Assembly: GCF_964340395.1 (NCBI RefSeq)
Contig: NC_135551.1
Location: 5,303,463-5,367,462 of the forward strand
Source: Glandiceps talaboti
Taxonomy: Eukaryota; Hemichordata; Enteropneusta; Spengelidae
Direction of reading: 5' to 3'
Length of the DNA: 64,000 nucleotides
A program made the translations under genes and the position numbers. Positions 50,035 through 64,000 of the stretch are shown here, in pieces. Every line of letters begins with the position of its first letter. The stretch's first letter is position 1. The notes beneath the pieces were generated by a model. That model was not told where the DNA came from and ran no database searches. It saw only the letters and a list, made by a program, of their open reading frames with translations.

Positions 50035-51353
50035 GTAATACAAGATGTAGTTCAGTTTTTAATCCGATATGGCGAAGAAAATGGTTTACCAATGCCGGCA
50101 GCACCATGTGGAAGGGATGGGAGGGCCCTGTATACTTACCTTCAAGCGAGTCTAAGATGGATGTGTACAACAAGTATGTTGAAGCATGTAGAGACTGTGA
50201 ACCTATTAGAGAATGTACATGTGTTGGTGAGACTTTATTCAGGAACATTTGGCAATCATGTGTCCCCCATATACAGAAGATGGAACCATGTACTGATGTA
50301 TGCGCGAAGTGTGAACAATATAGAAATAGTATTAGGTTTGCTGTTACTGAAGATGATAAATTAGGAGCAAGTTTAGCATTTTCTGAGCATATTTTGAAGG
50401 CCCAGAAAGAGAGAGAATTTTTGAATATTTGTATGAAAAATGCACAAGATGAGTTAAGTGATAGAGAGGTTTTGTCACCTGTAAGTCCATGTTCACAAGA
50501 TTTATTTTCTGTCCACTACACTTTTGATTTTGCCCAGAGTTTTATGTTACCTCATCAGTCTAGACAAGTCTGTCAGCTTTATTTTTTGAATCCACTACGT
50601 GTTAATTGTTTTGGAATATGTAATGATGGTTTGAAATCACAGATGAATTATTTATTTGATGAGTCCCAAACAATAGGAATAGATAATGGCAAATGTCATG
50701 GAGCCAATAATGTAGTAAGTATGTTAGATGACTATTTTGATCACCATGGTTTAGGAGAAAGGGTTTGTCACTGTCATGCTGATAACTGTGGGGGTCAGAA
50801 TAAGAATAAAACTGTTGTTCATTATTTCTGTTATCGCACTAGTATAGGTTTGCATGATGAAATTAATTACCATTTTCTAGAGCCAGGCCATACTAAGTGT
50901 ATATGTGATGCATGTTTTGGAAAGATACGCCAACTTTATCGTAGAAGTGATGTAGATACAGTCAGTCAGTTGAGTAATGTAGTCAGTAAAAGTGCTAAGA
51001 TTAATAGTGTTAAGTGTTATATTTGTCAGGGCACAGTACCAACTTTTCAGTGGTATGAATGGGATAGGTTTCTAAATAGATATATGACACCACTGAAGGG
51101 GATTAGACAGTACCATCACTTCAGGTTTACAAAGGAAGATCCTGGTTATGTGTATGTCAGGAAGACAGTGACAGACAGTGAGGAGAGGATCTGTCTTGTC
51201 AGGAGAGGCATTACATGGCCACCATCTCCAGATTGTAAACCTGAAGTGACGGCAGCAGGTGGACTGAGTCTAGCTAGATTGAGAGAGTTGCTAAAGCAAA
51301 TAGTTCCATATGAAAGAGAGCCATACAGACAAGTATTCTGCCCCGAGGAGTAA
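50035..51353 (+). pseudogene. Transposase exon 2, DUF7869-type RNase H-like domain
   Basis: After a TATTCCAG acceptor, one frame encodes VIQDVVQFLIRYGEENGLPM. A 1-nt change near 50,120 moves to the 415-codon frame (50,106-51,353) with GPVYLPSSESKMDVYNKYVE. Cys pairs follow (CTCVGETLF; CTDVCAKCEQYR), then YTFDFAQSF, CFGICNDG, CHCHADNCGGQNKN and FLEPGHTKCICDACFGKIRQ. FDFAQ, HADNC.GQNKN and GHTK..CFG are the conserved blocks of the DUF7869 family. Asp141 and Asp226 of this frame are plausible metal ligands of an RNase H fold. The long intact stretch suggests recent activity. Confidence 0.75.
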
Positions 51354-52735
51354 AATGTTATAGTCAAAAACAGTGTCAAAAGGAAGTATAACTTGAGTAC
51401 CATATGATTTATCAGTACAGTATTGGAAGCAAGGGACAAGAAAATTATGTCAGTATGTCTTTCTTACACTACAATTTGCATAAGGTATGTTCTCAAAGTG
51501 TCACATTTCATTAAAAAAAACTACTTTCAATCAAAAGATCACATTTGATATAATTTGTAGACAGATGGTCCAATGCAAGACATTCACATATATTGTTATA
51601 TCAGGTCATCATAGTATAAGGTACATGTGGTTCTCATGTTCGGAAGTATACTCTGTATTACAATCATAGCATTTATAAACATTCAATATATATTGTCACT
51701 TTCAATCCATATAGCCATTTAGTTCATTTACAATTGAAAAGTGAGGAATGATATTAGTAGGATATCTAATTTTGATGTTCAATATTTATATGACAGGGTT
51801 ACTTTTATTGTCATCATCATTTAACCTTTCGCCCTCCACCTATTCTCATATGTTGACTGTAATACACAAATATATAGCCATAAGATGAATTTCACATTTC
51901 AATTGTAGATTTATTTTGTTTGAGACAGTTTATGAAATTTAAGATTCCTTGTACATATGAATTTTTTTAAAAACTTATGATACAATGTACATGTACACAC
52001 GAAAGTAATGTTTAGAATGTATTAATAAGGTTTCCTTTACATGTTTGAACTCAGGTGCGGTGTATATGGTTGCCATGGCAACAATTTAATTGCCATGGAG
52101 ACATGAGTGTTGTGATTTAATATATTTTTTCAAGTGTATACTTTTTGCAGTTTTCTTTAGTAATTATTCAATAAACTAATTGTTTGGTATTCCTATGTGT
52201 GCTAGTGAATCCCCCCCATAAAATAATGGAATGATCCAAAAACAAAAACAATAATTATCAGCCCACATACTTCTCATTGTAAATAAAATTATCCATAAGA
52301 ATGATTCCAACTTGTAACATCATCAGTTGACACTCCTATACATTCACTATACAGTGTGCTTACACAAGGCAATAGCAAAAGCTTTTGTCAAAATACAAAG
52401 GTCAGAGGTCACATCTTTGGATGGGCCAAAATGGTAGTTTTAGGCCGTTTTCAGCAGAATCCTCTCATACACTGAAAATTAGCCATATAAACTATCTAAA
52501 AATGCAAAAAAGTCAAAATCGAAAATTTTCGACATAAGGGCCCTTTCTGCCTGCGACGGCCCATATGTAAGGCTAGAAAAAATAAAAAAGCTGGTCAACG
52601 GACAACCTAACCCATCATATTGGGTAGGTATGTAGAATTTCATTTTTTCACAATGCTTGACAAGGATAAAGCAAACCATATATAATGACAGCAAAATATT
52701 TCAGGTCGAGTTTAGATAGAACTTATTCAGTCATC

Positions 52736-54762
52736 TTGATACTATCTCTTGCAATTTGTCTCCATAGCTACAGTTAGGAAATGTACACAATTTATGGTTA
52801 AACAAATGCTGTAGCTCCTCTCACCCTCTCTTCTGAAAAAAATGTTAAGCACCGCCAAATGAAACTCAAGCATTATTTTAGCCACCCCTTCTGTCACCTA
52901 CACTAAAGTGGAAATATAAAATTATGTGGTACAATACAAATGTATGATACATTTAAATAACAGTGATAGCCAACAACAATAATACTCTGAATGAGATTAC
53001 TTTCCACAGGATGTGGATTTCACACGCATACGGAGATGTCTCTAATTAGCTCTAACCTATACAGGGAGGTACTTAGCCAGACACCATCCATCTTGTTTTG
53101 GGAGAAAGACAATTATCACCTTGATTGCTACTGATTGGAGGGACAACTCGAAAGGTGACAAAAATTGAAAATAAGACAGTGTTGGAGGCCATTTAGAGGC
53201 ATAAAATAGCAAACCATAGACATAATTAGTCTTACAATACTTGAATATGGTAATAAAATACCAGAATTGAAACAATTATGCTATACATTACATATTATCT
53301 GGAAGTGTATTTTGTTGTGGCAAAGCTGAAAGATATTTTACGAATGTGTACTTGGCAAATGACTTCTCCTGAAGTTTAATTTGGTTCCAAAAAATCACGA
53401 ATAAAGAGCAAAACATTTCAAGACTTTCAGACTTTGCGGCCCTATGACTGTTCAGCCCACTCCCATGGTCGTAAACTTTTGCTCAATTCTTTTTAGTGCA
53501 CATTTGATATGCAACAGCTTAATTTAATCTCAATTCATGCTTGTATGCATCAGCAGAGCCATGTAAACCACTGTATAAGATATTATATAATTTGGAATAG
53601 ACTCAAATGTATATTGTTACATGTACTATTATTCAGAAAATATAAAGTAATATCCTTAATTTTGAAACAAATGCGACGCCCGCATGAGGATATATTGCCC
53701 ATCACCAAAAAAATATATGGGTAGGTTGAACAGCTTTTTCATTTTTCCTAAACCTAATGTCACATCTTTCAAAGTAGTTGCCGTAAAGATATCACATTCA
53801 AAGTATAAAAACCCAAACTTTTAAATAAAAGAAAATTGGATGGTGCTTTCTCAAATAAGTAACACTACAAAATAATCATTTTCTTTACCCTACTCCCAAC
53901 ACTTTTATGGCCTTCCTTTCTGTTGGAACCCAAGGTGAAATCAGTGAATTCTACTTGCCATTATCGTTATAATGGAAATAACTGAAGTTTGGATTTTGAT
54001 GTCGAAGGTACAGCTCTGTTTACAAATTCAGGGTCATTCTTTCCATAGCAAGTTGTCGCTTCAAAATGAATTGCGTAATAACGCTAGTGTCAGTGCAACG
54101 ATATAATTATATCAAACAACATTTTAACCAAAGGCAACGCCGAACACAATTATTGAAAGTGGATCTTTAAAGAACGGATCTTAAATTGCGTACCTAGTTT
54201 AATAGTTTTTCAGGGCCACCAAATATTCCAAAAAGAGGTCAGCCGTTTTTATCAGTAAATGTTTTAATGTAAGGAACAAGATGTAAATGAGGTCGAGTGC
54301 ATCTTCGGAGTCACTGCATGCAACAGGTGACCTCAGCTTGAACGACTTTTTCCGTCTTTTTTTTTAAGTTTCACTCTCTGACATTATTGCGACTTGATAT
54401 CTTCAAATGAAGGAGACTTTCAAGACTACTGTTACTCGCGGAAAATGCACAGTGCATGTGAACTTCTGTTGTACTTTCCCGCACAAAGAATTTTTTAAAA
54501 GTTACAATTTTAACTGGACACATTTATTTATTCAAAGTTAAGCCAGGGTACAATAGAGATATAAAATACATAATAGCGAGTCAGTGTACAGTCACTTTTG
54601 ACTTTAGTAAACCATCAATTTAAATCGCGCATGCTATGAATCATCACGTAAATAACGATTTTAGTAACATCGCTATGTATTCAGAAAGTCGCTTTTTTTC
54701 TTGCTTTTTTTCCAAGATCTCAGGGGGCAGCTGCCCCCCCCCCCCCCGCAGGCTACGGTACT
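52736..54762 (+). repeat. Inverted-repeat arm, left, copy 2
   Basis: Duplicate of 22,069-24,093 with small differences, including the internal 770-bp stretch. Confidence 0.75.
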
Positions 54763-55168
54763 CTATTGTTATAGCAGATATCAATCACACTTCTATCGAA
54801 ATGTAAAGCTCTGTGTATTTTGCATACCGTATGTTAACATGTTAATCATGTTTACACGAGGTTTGGGAAGACTGGAGTGTTTATCATTATCTCTCATATT
54901 TGATTTAAACATATTCCCGATATATTCCTATTACCTCAGATTGTTTGTTTCCCTTGTCTACATTTATTACTACCTTATTGGCATATCTCACACATGAAAA
55001 AGCATTTGGAACAACACTCCCGAGAAAACAGTCTATTCATGTTGGACCCTTTAGTAGAAGCAAACCCAATATACGAGATATGAAACTGAAATCATAGTAA
55101 TGGCCTATACTGGTGACATTTTATCTCAAACATTCTATGGTGTATACATGCCACATAATGGACATATC

Positions 55169-57592
55169 TTATAACAGTTTGGATGCAGGGTGTATAGGGC
55201 TATGACCGCCTTCTTTCAGGATACGATCTATGTACGTAATGTACCCATTGATCAATTTATGTAAACTATTTGTGTAGGGATCAAACCTTGACCCTTTACG
55301 ATTCTTGGTTGGTTTTCGATGGAAATTACCTTCTTTGTTCTCTTCAACACATCGCCGCCTTTCTGCTGTAAACGTAAGGTTGAGAAATGACATCATACGG
55401 TCGATATTTGATATGGTATCCTTCTTCAGGTCCTCATAGTAAACAACTAAAAGACGTCTTTTTTCAGTCAACCAACATTTGTGTAATCCTTGCCAGTATG
55501 AACTGTGTTTTGCGACAAACTCTTCCCAATCTGAAAAAAAATAGTATCCTGTTATACCTTAGGCTTATTAAAATTGACACCACTGTCTAAAATCTGAATC
55601 TACCAATGCTTCTATAGATAGTTCTTATGTTTCAGTATGAGACATGTTATAAATCTATGTACAGTGTTAGAATTATTGCATGCATAGTGACAACATAAAC
55701 CATATTCTTACAAGTTGAGATATGATGTTGCAATATGTTGGTTAAAGTAGGTAGGCGTGAATGATGATGTATTTATGTTTTTAATCACGTCAGCAAATCA
55801 ACAGACATGAAACAACGCCCAACTCCATGAACAGCATAGAATCCATTGCAGCCTTAATAAGCGCATAGGATTAAAGCATTCACATTGCAACCTCAATCCT
55901 ACTGGTTACCAATTATACAACATAGATGAGAGCGTGCACGTACCTACCACCGTTTGATCGGTTTGATGGCATATTACTACATGGTGCTTTCATTTAGTTG
56001 TTTGGTAAATGTTATCTCTACACTGTTTGGTTGTTATAATGTAAGTAGGTATATATAGCACAATGAATCCTTCGGTAGTTATATGCTCTTTCGTGCACTT
56101 TATACCTAGCTCCGCTAATCAACTCATGACGTCATGAAGTAGAATAATATTTGAAAGACACAACAAAAAGTAGAGTTTAACAAAACGTCATTCTTAAACA
56201 TATAATATCATATTATGTTAACGTACAAAACTTTTGTTGGTCTATTCCTTGTGAACTTCTATCCAAGGCTATATTATGGTTTATTATTTGTTTTTATCAG
56301 ATTGTTTATTTCTATTTACTCATTTCAAGAATTTCAAACCATTCAAGCTATATTTGATATATACCATATTTCTCATTCAACATCTAATCAGTTGACATTC
56401 TACACATTGCTGTTCATATCAAAGTTGTTAAGACAATTTATACTTACATTTTCCTGTAATATTTTGTAGTGGAAATCGAGATACCTGACCACCATGTCGT
56501 CTTCTGTATTCAGCTATTAGAGCATTGTACGGATTTCGAATAAGCAAAATAGCAGATGAAAACTCATGTTTGTTATCACAATTATGCGTTTTGACGATGA
56601 GGGTGTTGCCTTTGCGATAATCTTCAAGTTGTCCACGAAAACCTATTGTTATGGGACAATATGTATGGGATTAATGACAGAGTTAACAGACAACAGTTAG
56701 TGCTATGAATCTCTTTTATTTTAAAGAGAACTAAGTGGAGACAGGGCTCATTCTATATTTTCCGACAATGCATCACCCTAGTGTACATCAGGCCTCTTCT
56801 GCGCCAATTTGTTATTTGTGATATCTTAACCTCTGCCAAGGGTTGGTTAAAATTAATTTTCCGGTGTCATTATTGTAGGCAAAGGAAAGAAGCTAAAGAT
56901 AAAATTAGCCTTACACACTTGTTCCCTTTTAATATTCAGTTTGTTACGTAGTAGTTATAAACATAACAAGTATCAAGTTCTTACACTGTCCAAAGCACAT
57001 TCAAACTGGACTGAGAAGTTTTCAGTTATGAATGATACGTTTCGCAGAATGTAAACAAGAAAATATAACAGTCATGAGAAGTCAAACGTGTGTATATATA
57101 TCATAATTTATGATACGAGGGCGCCACATTCGACAGTGTGTATACTGTTTATTGAACTTGTCAATACAGTGGTGGATATTTTGACTTTAAGTTAGTACTC
57201 ATTTACGTAATTTAGGAAAACCTATTGACGTGAACAAACATTGCATTTTCTTATAGTAACGAAAGGTAGAGGAACTTCTTACGACAAACAGTTTCTACGC
57301 ACCTCCACGAAAGAGACCACGATCATTGCCAATAGATCCAGTGTAAATTCCTGAAGCAATTTCCAATAGATGTCTAGTCCAGGTATTCCCTGATCCAGGA
57401 AAACTCACTAAGGCTACGAGGGGTCGGGTCTTACTGCTCCAGTTGGGAAACCTTACAGAGCAGTTTACTGAAAGTTAAGATAACGTTCATGTTCAAAATA
57501 ATACTACTTCATTGCAACGATACCTGTATGTATGTATGTATGTATGTATGTATGTATGTATGTATGTATGTATGTATGTATGTATGTATGTA

Positions 57593-57625
<33 letters not shown>

Positions 57626-58760
57626 ATGTATGTATGTATGTATGTATGTATGTATGTATGTAGTATGTGTGTATGTAGAAAGAAATGTATAAGAAACTTG
57701 TGAGACAGTACGAATAAATAGATGTAATCCGACGTTTCGAATAAACATTCTTTTTCAAGGAATTCAAAGGCAAGACTTAGGTAAACACCTGATTATATCT
57801 GAATGTTTTGGAATAGAACGACAACCTCGCGTGATTAACGATTATACGTGTGAAAAGTTTTAAAATTCGCACACACCAAAAAGAACAAATAGAACACGCC
57901 TGCAATATAAAATAAGCGTGATTAGACAGGAAATGACGTGAATAATCTATTAATTCCAAGAGGTTCCAGCATTCCGAGAATGATTTCCTCTTCCTTCAAC
58001 CTCAAATGGTTCTCATCTCCAGTAACCTTACAAATTCCTGTAATAGACATATCTGATACACTATGATCGTTGGTAATAAAATGCATAGATACGGGATAGT
58101 TACGATTCTTTTGTCTGGCCAGACGGAGATGTTCCAAGAAACGATCACCAAGACGAAGTACAGTTGAACCTAAATGAAAAACACATTTCTGGCACGTAAT
58201 GTAATACACTACGTTAGTACTAATACAAACAAATCTACTCGTAACAGCCACACTGTTCTTAGGGCCAAAAACACCACCATATCTCTAAGATTAGTATCAC
58301 GACGTCAAGCTGTTAAAGGTGCTTCAGGAAATAATGAATTGTTAACCCTATTAGAACGTAAGATAATAAAATGCTTGTATATAATGTTCTTAACTCTAGT
58401 GGAAAAGGGATGGTATGTTTGAGCCAATATGAGACGATCGTTATTACTCTTCTGATCATGTGATTTGACACAAGCTTCCCTAGACAAAGATGACACTTTA
58501 AGTAAAGCCGCATTGGTAACCGACACTGGATAACCACATTGATGGAAGTACGTGCAAAATTCAGCAGACCTTTCTCTGAAATCCAAATCACTACTACAAA
58601 TACGACGTAAACGAAGTAATTGTGAATAGGGAATGGAATCTTTACACTTAGTAGGATGTGATGAACCATACTGCAAATATGAATATGTAGGTTTAATTTA
58701 GTATAAATAGATGTAGCTATATCATCACCATCAATCCTAAGGGAGATGTCAAAGAAATTG

Positions 58761-58794
<34 letters not shown>

Positions 58795-61700
58795 CAGAAA
58801 TATCATAGTATACTGAATAGCAGGATTAAAGTTACACATGTAGTTTGCATAGGTTCCTCAAGTTTGAGTGAAGCTGCACAAGCGCCATCATCATTAAATC
58901 GTTTATATAGATCAGGTATTAAGATCCCTTGATACGAACTGAAAATAAGGTGTTCCTGATAAGACATAAATAGACAAGCATAACTAGGACCAAGACAACT
59001 TCCCATAGCAACGCCGTGTTTCTGCACACCATACCTATCATTAAAGGTAAATTATATTATAGCATTAGCGATTCCAGTGAATTTTGTGACGTCATCGCTG
59101 TACATTATTACTGATAATGTACTCCGTTATTGGGCATCGCGGCCCCGGAACGAGCATAACAATACAAGCTTATGTCCGTAAGGCAATTTTTTCCAAAAAT
59201 TTTTTTAAATGTATGTTGTTACTTATGATTGTCATTTCTACTGTTTAAAAATACAACGCATTCATGAAACAAATTTGTTCACAGCAGTTCATTGAAGTGT
59301 ATATGTGTGTGTACGTGTATGTACGTATGTCGCTATGATTAGTATTCAGCTTCCGGGCCAAACATGGCAGACGATGTTCAGCGCTGTGTATATTATACGT
59401 TGTTTTGAGTTTCTCGGTCTACAAATTCACTGGAATTGGCAAAACTATAAAATAATAACAATAATGTATGCCCTCCCAGTGAATAATGGACTCATGCAAA
59501 CTTTGCAGTCCATAATGGGCTCGGTTGTCACCTCGCCCATTATGTCGTTCAAAGTTTGCTTTCGTCCATTATGGCCTGGGAGGGCGTACATTATTGTTTA
59601 AATAATTACACGTAAGGACAAGTTCAGCCAATCTCAGAAATACGTTGGTAGGAGGGTCAAGTACAGGTCTTAAATTAAGATAGTGTTCGATTGCAGCTGA
59701 ACCTTCATTATGTGGTATGGAAGTATACTAATATACTTGTTTCACGAGTATATTATTTACACGATTGTATCCACATTGTCTAATACTACACTGGTTCGGT
59801 GCAATATCACGATATTGCACTGGTACGATAGTATATCCAGATACTGCACTGGTACAATACAATATTAAGACAATGTTGTATTCTAGTAAAGTTATGCATG
59901 TTTTTGTATTAAACATTTAATCAAATTTTAATTAAAGCACAGACTAAATAACTTGTGTTAGTTTTCTAAGTCATTATTCTCATGCAACAAGTTTTTACTT
60001 TGTATTTTTTTATGCTTTTCATTCTTCCGGGGTTCTCAATCAAAGATAACTTTAGTGCAAACCCACAAACAATGAAAAGCTCAAAAGAAAACCCAATGCA
60101 ACAAGTATTGTAACTAGTCTCAAATGTCACAAATTGCACTTCAAAAATAGATTCCAATACCTGCGCCTTGCTTAAATGTGAGCCACAAAGAATTTATGCT
60201 GATCAAATTGGAGGTCTTTTTACAGGTCGAAAATAGAACTGTAACATCACAGTTAGAGTAAAGTATGAATCGATTTGACGATCATACAGTGTTGTTTTAC
60301 ACCCAAACAACAGTGCCAGAACATTGGTAAACAATGTTTCCATCTTACTGGCAATTCTCGTAGGTTTTGATAATTCGAGAAGGTGATAAAGTAAGAGAAC
60401 ATTTCATCTGATAAAATGCGAGTGCGGTGCAGATTTTGAAAAACATACCACACTCGACATATATACCAGAACTAAATTGATGGTTCGTGAAATGACGTTG
60501 AATATCCATTTATTAAAGACGTTATCAAACTTACAAAGGGGCGATAGTGATAACCTAGTGGTCAGTACAATCACGTACGATTTTAAGAAGCACAGAGCTG
60601 GATTCAAGTTTTGTCGACAAAAGAAAAAAAAATGTAGTTGATGTAAATATTTAGAGGACACGAGAATTAAATTGTACTGAACAGTCTGTTCTCAACATCA
60701 TGGAGAAGACAAACTAGATTACTATCTACAATCGCCCCACAACGTATATAATACCCACGGCATTACTGTCCTCTCACATCAAAATCACATCCCGGAATTA
60801 CAAATCTGATCGCAACAAGTGTTATATAAGTGCCATATGGTTGAAATAAATTGACTAATCACTGGCCTGTTGCATAGTTTTACAATGATTTGCAGATCAA
60901 ATCCGATTGGCCAATTTGTGCCCACATACAGGTGTGCTTGCTCTGGCCATTCAAAAACCATAATCTTTCCAATACTTTCAGTAGTGTGGGGATTCAGCTT
61001 TTTGATGTTGTTATTCAGCTAACTTTAACCAAACAAATTCAATAATATGTGATTAGTGCGAACGTGCACGTGTTGTAAGCTGCTTAATGAGCTACAGTGC
61101 GGATAATGGGCTATAGCGCAGATATTGCACCAACCTCGTGCTCCGCTGCACTACACACTCATTTGGATAGAGATTGATATCATGGCCAACACTGATATCT
61201 AACATACAAATCGACAGAGAAAAACACGATCCAAAAAGAAACAAAAAACTGCATTGATTGTTCATTGGCTTTATTGGATTGAAAGCGCAATGAGACAAAG
61301 AACAAATCTGGTGACAGAGGTTCATATCAGACTTTTTAGGTTGAATGGTTTGACCCTCTTGGTGTATTCTACTTTCATATCAAAGCAAGGCAATGTCTCT
61401 CAACCATCAATTTAAAGCAAGGCAATGTCTCTCAACCCATGTTTTACTTGTAATTTAGTGTTGTTGGACGACTTAATACTCTTTCGCAATGTGATTTCCA
61501 TCATTTTATTTATCAGCTCTAGATTTTAGTGTTGACTGTGTCTTTTGAGTCTTTGTTGTTGGTTTGTTTTGTTTGGTATATAATTTATTCTTGTGATGTA
61601 TATTTTATCTTCCTGACGGTTTTACTGTAGTTTTTATTCATATTTTACATCTCGGATGTATTGGCACGCCTGTGCTACTTTTTAAACCAAGTATAAATAA

Positions 61701-64000
61701 AATAATAAAAATAATAATAATAATTCGGATGTACACATTTGGTATGCATATTTAGTTTAGAACAGCTAATGAATGAAAGGAAACGAGAATGTGGGTCGAA
61801 CCGAGTAATTTGATTGGTTGACTATGTGGATACACACACGCTTAGTCCGGCCCGTCTGCCATTTGAACGGTGAACACCTTCGGAACAGCACTGTATTTAC
61901 GGTGATGAGACACTTTCCATAAAGAACTGTTGGAGTAATATTAGCGAGAATATAATTGAATAAGCTTGGAAAAAGGGACAGAAAATAAAAATGCGTACGT
62001 ATTACATGTATGTCTCAGTACCGTAGCCTGCGAGGGGGGGGGGCAGCTGCCCCCCCCCCCCCCCCCTGAGATTTTTGGTGGAAAAAGCAAGAAAAATGCG
62101 ACTTTTTGAATACATAGCGACGTAACAGTTATTAAAATCGTTATTTACGTGATGATTCCTAGCATGCGCGATTTAAATTGGTGGTTCACTAAAAGTCAAA
62201 AGTGACTACACAAACTCCTCGCTAATATGTATCTTATATCTCTATTGTACGCTGGCTTAACATTGAATAAAAAAATGTGTCCAGTTGAAAATTTTAACTT
62301 TTAAAAATTCTTTGTGCGGGAAAGAACAAACGAAGTTCACATGCAATGTGCATTTTCCGTGGGTAACAGTAGTCTTGAAAGTCTCCTTCATTTGAAGATA
62401 GCAAGTCGCAATAATGTCAGAGAGTGAAACTCAAAAAAACCCAGAAAAAGTCGTTCAACGTGAGGTCGCCTGTTGCATGTAGTGACTCCGAAGATGCATT
62501 CGACCTCATTTACATCTTGTTTCTTATATTAAAACATTTACTGATAAAACGGCAGACCTCTTGTTAGAATATTTGGTGGCCCTGAAAAACAAAGTCTGAA
62601 AGTCTTCAAATGTTTTGCTCTTTATTCGTGATTTTTTGGAACCAAATTAAACTTCAGGAGAAGTCATTACCAAGTGCACATCCGCAAAATATCTTTCAGC
62701 TTTGCCACATCAAACTATACTTCCAGATAATATGTAATGTATAGCATAATTGTTTCAATTCCGGTATTTTATTACCATATTCAACTATTGTAAGACAAAA
62801 AAGTATGTCTATGGTTTGATATTGTATGCCTCCTACACTGTCTTATTTTCATTTTTTTCACCTTTGGAGTTGTCTCTCCAATCAGTAGCAATCAAGGATA
62901 ATTGTCTTTCTCCTAAAACAAGATGGACGGTGTCTGGCTAAGTACCTCCCAGTATAGGTTAGAGCTAATTAGAGACATCTCTGTATGCGTGTGAAATCGA
63001 CATCCTGTGGGAAGTAATCTCATTCAGAGTATTATTGATGTTGGCTATCACTGTTATTTTAATGTATCATATTATACCACATAATTTTATATCTCCACTT
63101 TAGTGTAGGTGACAGAAGGGGTGGCTAAAAAAATGCTCGAGTTTCATTTGGCGGGGCTTAACATTTTTCCAGAAGAGAGGGTAAGAGGAGCTACAACATT
63201 TGTTTAACCGTAAATTGTGTACATTTCCTAACTGTAGCTATGCAGACAAATCGCAAGAGATAGTATCATGAATAATGAATTTCATCAAAATAAATGTATA
63301 CGAGAATCTGGTTAATCATACGAGGTCATACACTTACTATTGTCTTACTATTATTAAGATAATATTCAATTTACTATCTTAATTTATTTACTCATGGTAA
63401 TTGTATGTATGTATGTATGTATGTATGTATGTATGTATGTATGTATGTATGTATGTATGTATGCTTGCCTGCCTGTCTAAAGCTGCCTGTCTGTCTGTCT
63501 GTCTGTCTGTCTATCTGCAAGGCGGGAGGGAAGGAGGTAGGTAGGTACACATGACTATGCCGGTCTGTGTGTAGGTCGGGCAGGTTGGTAGGCAGGTACT
63601 TAGGTAAGTGGGTGGGTCGGTAAGTATTATCGAGATCTGTCTTACCAGAAATGTTATTATATAATTGTATTCTCTGTACAAGAAGTGAGTGCAGATATAT
63701 CGACGCTGACTATGTGTGAATGATATGTCCAAATATAACATACCTCAAATGGTGTAAAACTTAATGGAAATGCAACCATTCGATCTCACGATTTCTGCAC
63801 TAGTTAAGCATTATAAATATTTAGACTACATTTATAGAATTAAACATGACGGTGGCGTTCACAAAAAATATTCCACTGCAGTCAAATCAATAAACTGTTT
63901 GGTTGATATCACTTTGTACTTTCTTTCGGGGGTGTAAACCAATGCAACAACCAACAAATATGACTTTAAGTACAGTAACTATTCAAGAGGTACTTACATG
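55169..64000 (-). CDS. WSCD-like sulfotransferase, copy 2, exons 2-4 (exon 1 cut by window edge)
   Basis: Exons on the minus strand are 57,467-57,303, 56,642-56,448 and 55,530-55,169, with the same lengths (165, 195 and 362 nt), splice sites and phases as copy 1. The last 3 nt of exon 1 lie at 63,998-64,000 beside the GTAAGT donor. The P-loop [10 protein letters not shown], the [18 protein letters not shown] region and VVYYEDL are intact and no stop codon interrupts, so this copy looks functional. Replacements relative to copy 1 include DH to GQ after RRRHG, E to K in VAEHSS, R to G in WQRLH, and Tyr to His in GNFYRK. HGGQ is closer to the HGGH seen in WSCD proteins, so copy 2 may be the less derived one. 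Confidence 0.85.
57525..57663. repeat. (ATGT)n microsatellite
   Basis: Intronic, equivalent to 26,865-27,015, with a much shorter GT core. Confidence 0.95.
57690..59075 (-). mobile_element. Penelope-like element fragment, copy 2
   Basis: Duplicate of 27,040-28,430 with the same lesions: RFNDD in place of YxDD, the (GTTA)n tract and broken frames. The GIY-YIG frame is at 57,922-58,251 and the RT piece at 58,803-59,027. Shared lesions show the element was already dead before the segmental duplication. Confidence 0.85.
59461..59594. mobile_element. Intact 134-bp fold-back (MITE-like) element
   Basis: ATAATGTATGCCCTCCCAG at the left and CTGGGAGGGCGTACATTAT at the right are inverse with one mismatch. 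The interior contains two further inverted pairs (ATAATGGACTC..GCAAACTTTG and CAAAGTTTGC..GTCCATTAT; CATAATGGGC and GCCCATTATG), so almost the whole element folds on itself. Confidence 0.85.
61490..61725 (+). mobile_element. Probable LINE 3' end, copy 2
   Basis: Duplicate of 30,960-31,209, ending in AATAAAATAATAAAAATAAT. Confidence 0.4.
62017..63268 (-). repeat. Inverted-repeat arm, right, copy 2
   Basis: Duplicate of 31,502-32,752. It keeps a longer perfect G-run, CAGCTG, C-run palindrome (62,034-62,066) than copy 1. Confidence 0.75.
63403..63515. repeat. Compound (ATGT)n / (CTGT)n microsatellite, copy 2
   Basis: Equivalent to 32,885-33,045; differs in repeat number. Confidence 0.9.

Noticed and set aside
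50092-50364. 90-aa frame at the start of transposase exon 2
   Set aside because: Only its first part, before the frame change near 50,120, corresponds to the family. The remainder is an out-of-frame reading of the 415-codon frame.

Overview
This is a metazoan nuclear window: AT-rich, full of microsatellites, with genes split by introns and many interspersed repeats (Penelope-like, LINE, TIR DNA elements). The combination of three-Ig receptors with tyrosine-motif tails, a WSCD-type sulfotransferase, GIY-YIG Penelope-like elements and long (ATGT)n tracts suggests a marine invertebrate, perhaps a non-vertebrate deuterostome. The species cannot be fixed from sequence alone. No rRNA, tRNA or CRISPR was recognised.

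The layout is governed by a large tandem segmental duplication. Copy 1 runs from about 8.2 to 33.7 kb and copy 2 from about 36.7 kb to beyond the right edge. Left fragments of the same unit also lie at 0.2-0.76 and 34.7-35.2 kb. The copies are near-identical over long stretches but differ by clean insertions and deletions, so each copy shows the empty site of elements inserted in the other. These elements are a 1.99-kb Harbinger-like element (18,815-20,803), a 1.3-kb tandem-repeat element (41.38-42.69 kb), a 5'-truncated LINE inside a trinucleotide microsatellite (44.18-45.09 kb), a LINE 3' end (46.25-46.62 kb) and a 4.6-kb TIR DNA transposon (47,967-52,562).

Two gene families are present. 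(1) On the plus strand is a cluster of single-exon Ig-superfamily type I membrane receptors: A (3,792-5,867), B (9,287-11,062) and C (37,855-39,906), plus a rearranged pseudogene A' (14,030-15,701). A has a signal peptide, three Ig domains, a Ser/Thr-rich stalk, one TM helix and a long tail ending in two ITIM-like tyrosine motifs 27 residues apart. B and C encode the same ectodomain and TM but have lost both distal motifs from the reading frame by different lesions. (2) On the minus strand is a four-exon sulfotransferase gene of the WSCD / sialate O-sulfotransferase type. It encodes 291 aa, has all introns in phase 1, and lies at 33,679 to 24,505. Its duplicate lies at 57,467 to 55,169, with exon 1 just past the window end. 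A degenerate third copy of the P-loop exon sits at 955-1,105.

The 6.7-kb first intron of the sulfotransferase holds a Penelope-like element, a fold-back element and one arm of a large inverted repeat. The other arm lies downstream of the stop codon. A receptor cluster with ITIM-like tails next to a glycan-modifying sulfotransferase is suggestive, but any functional link between them is inference only.
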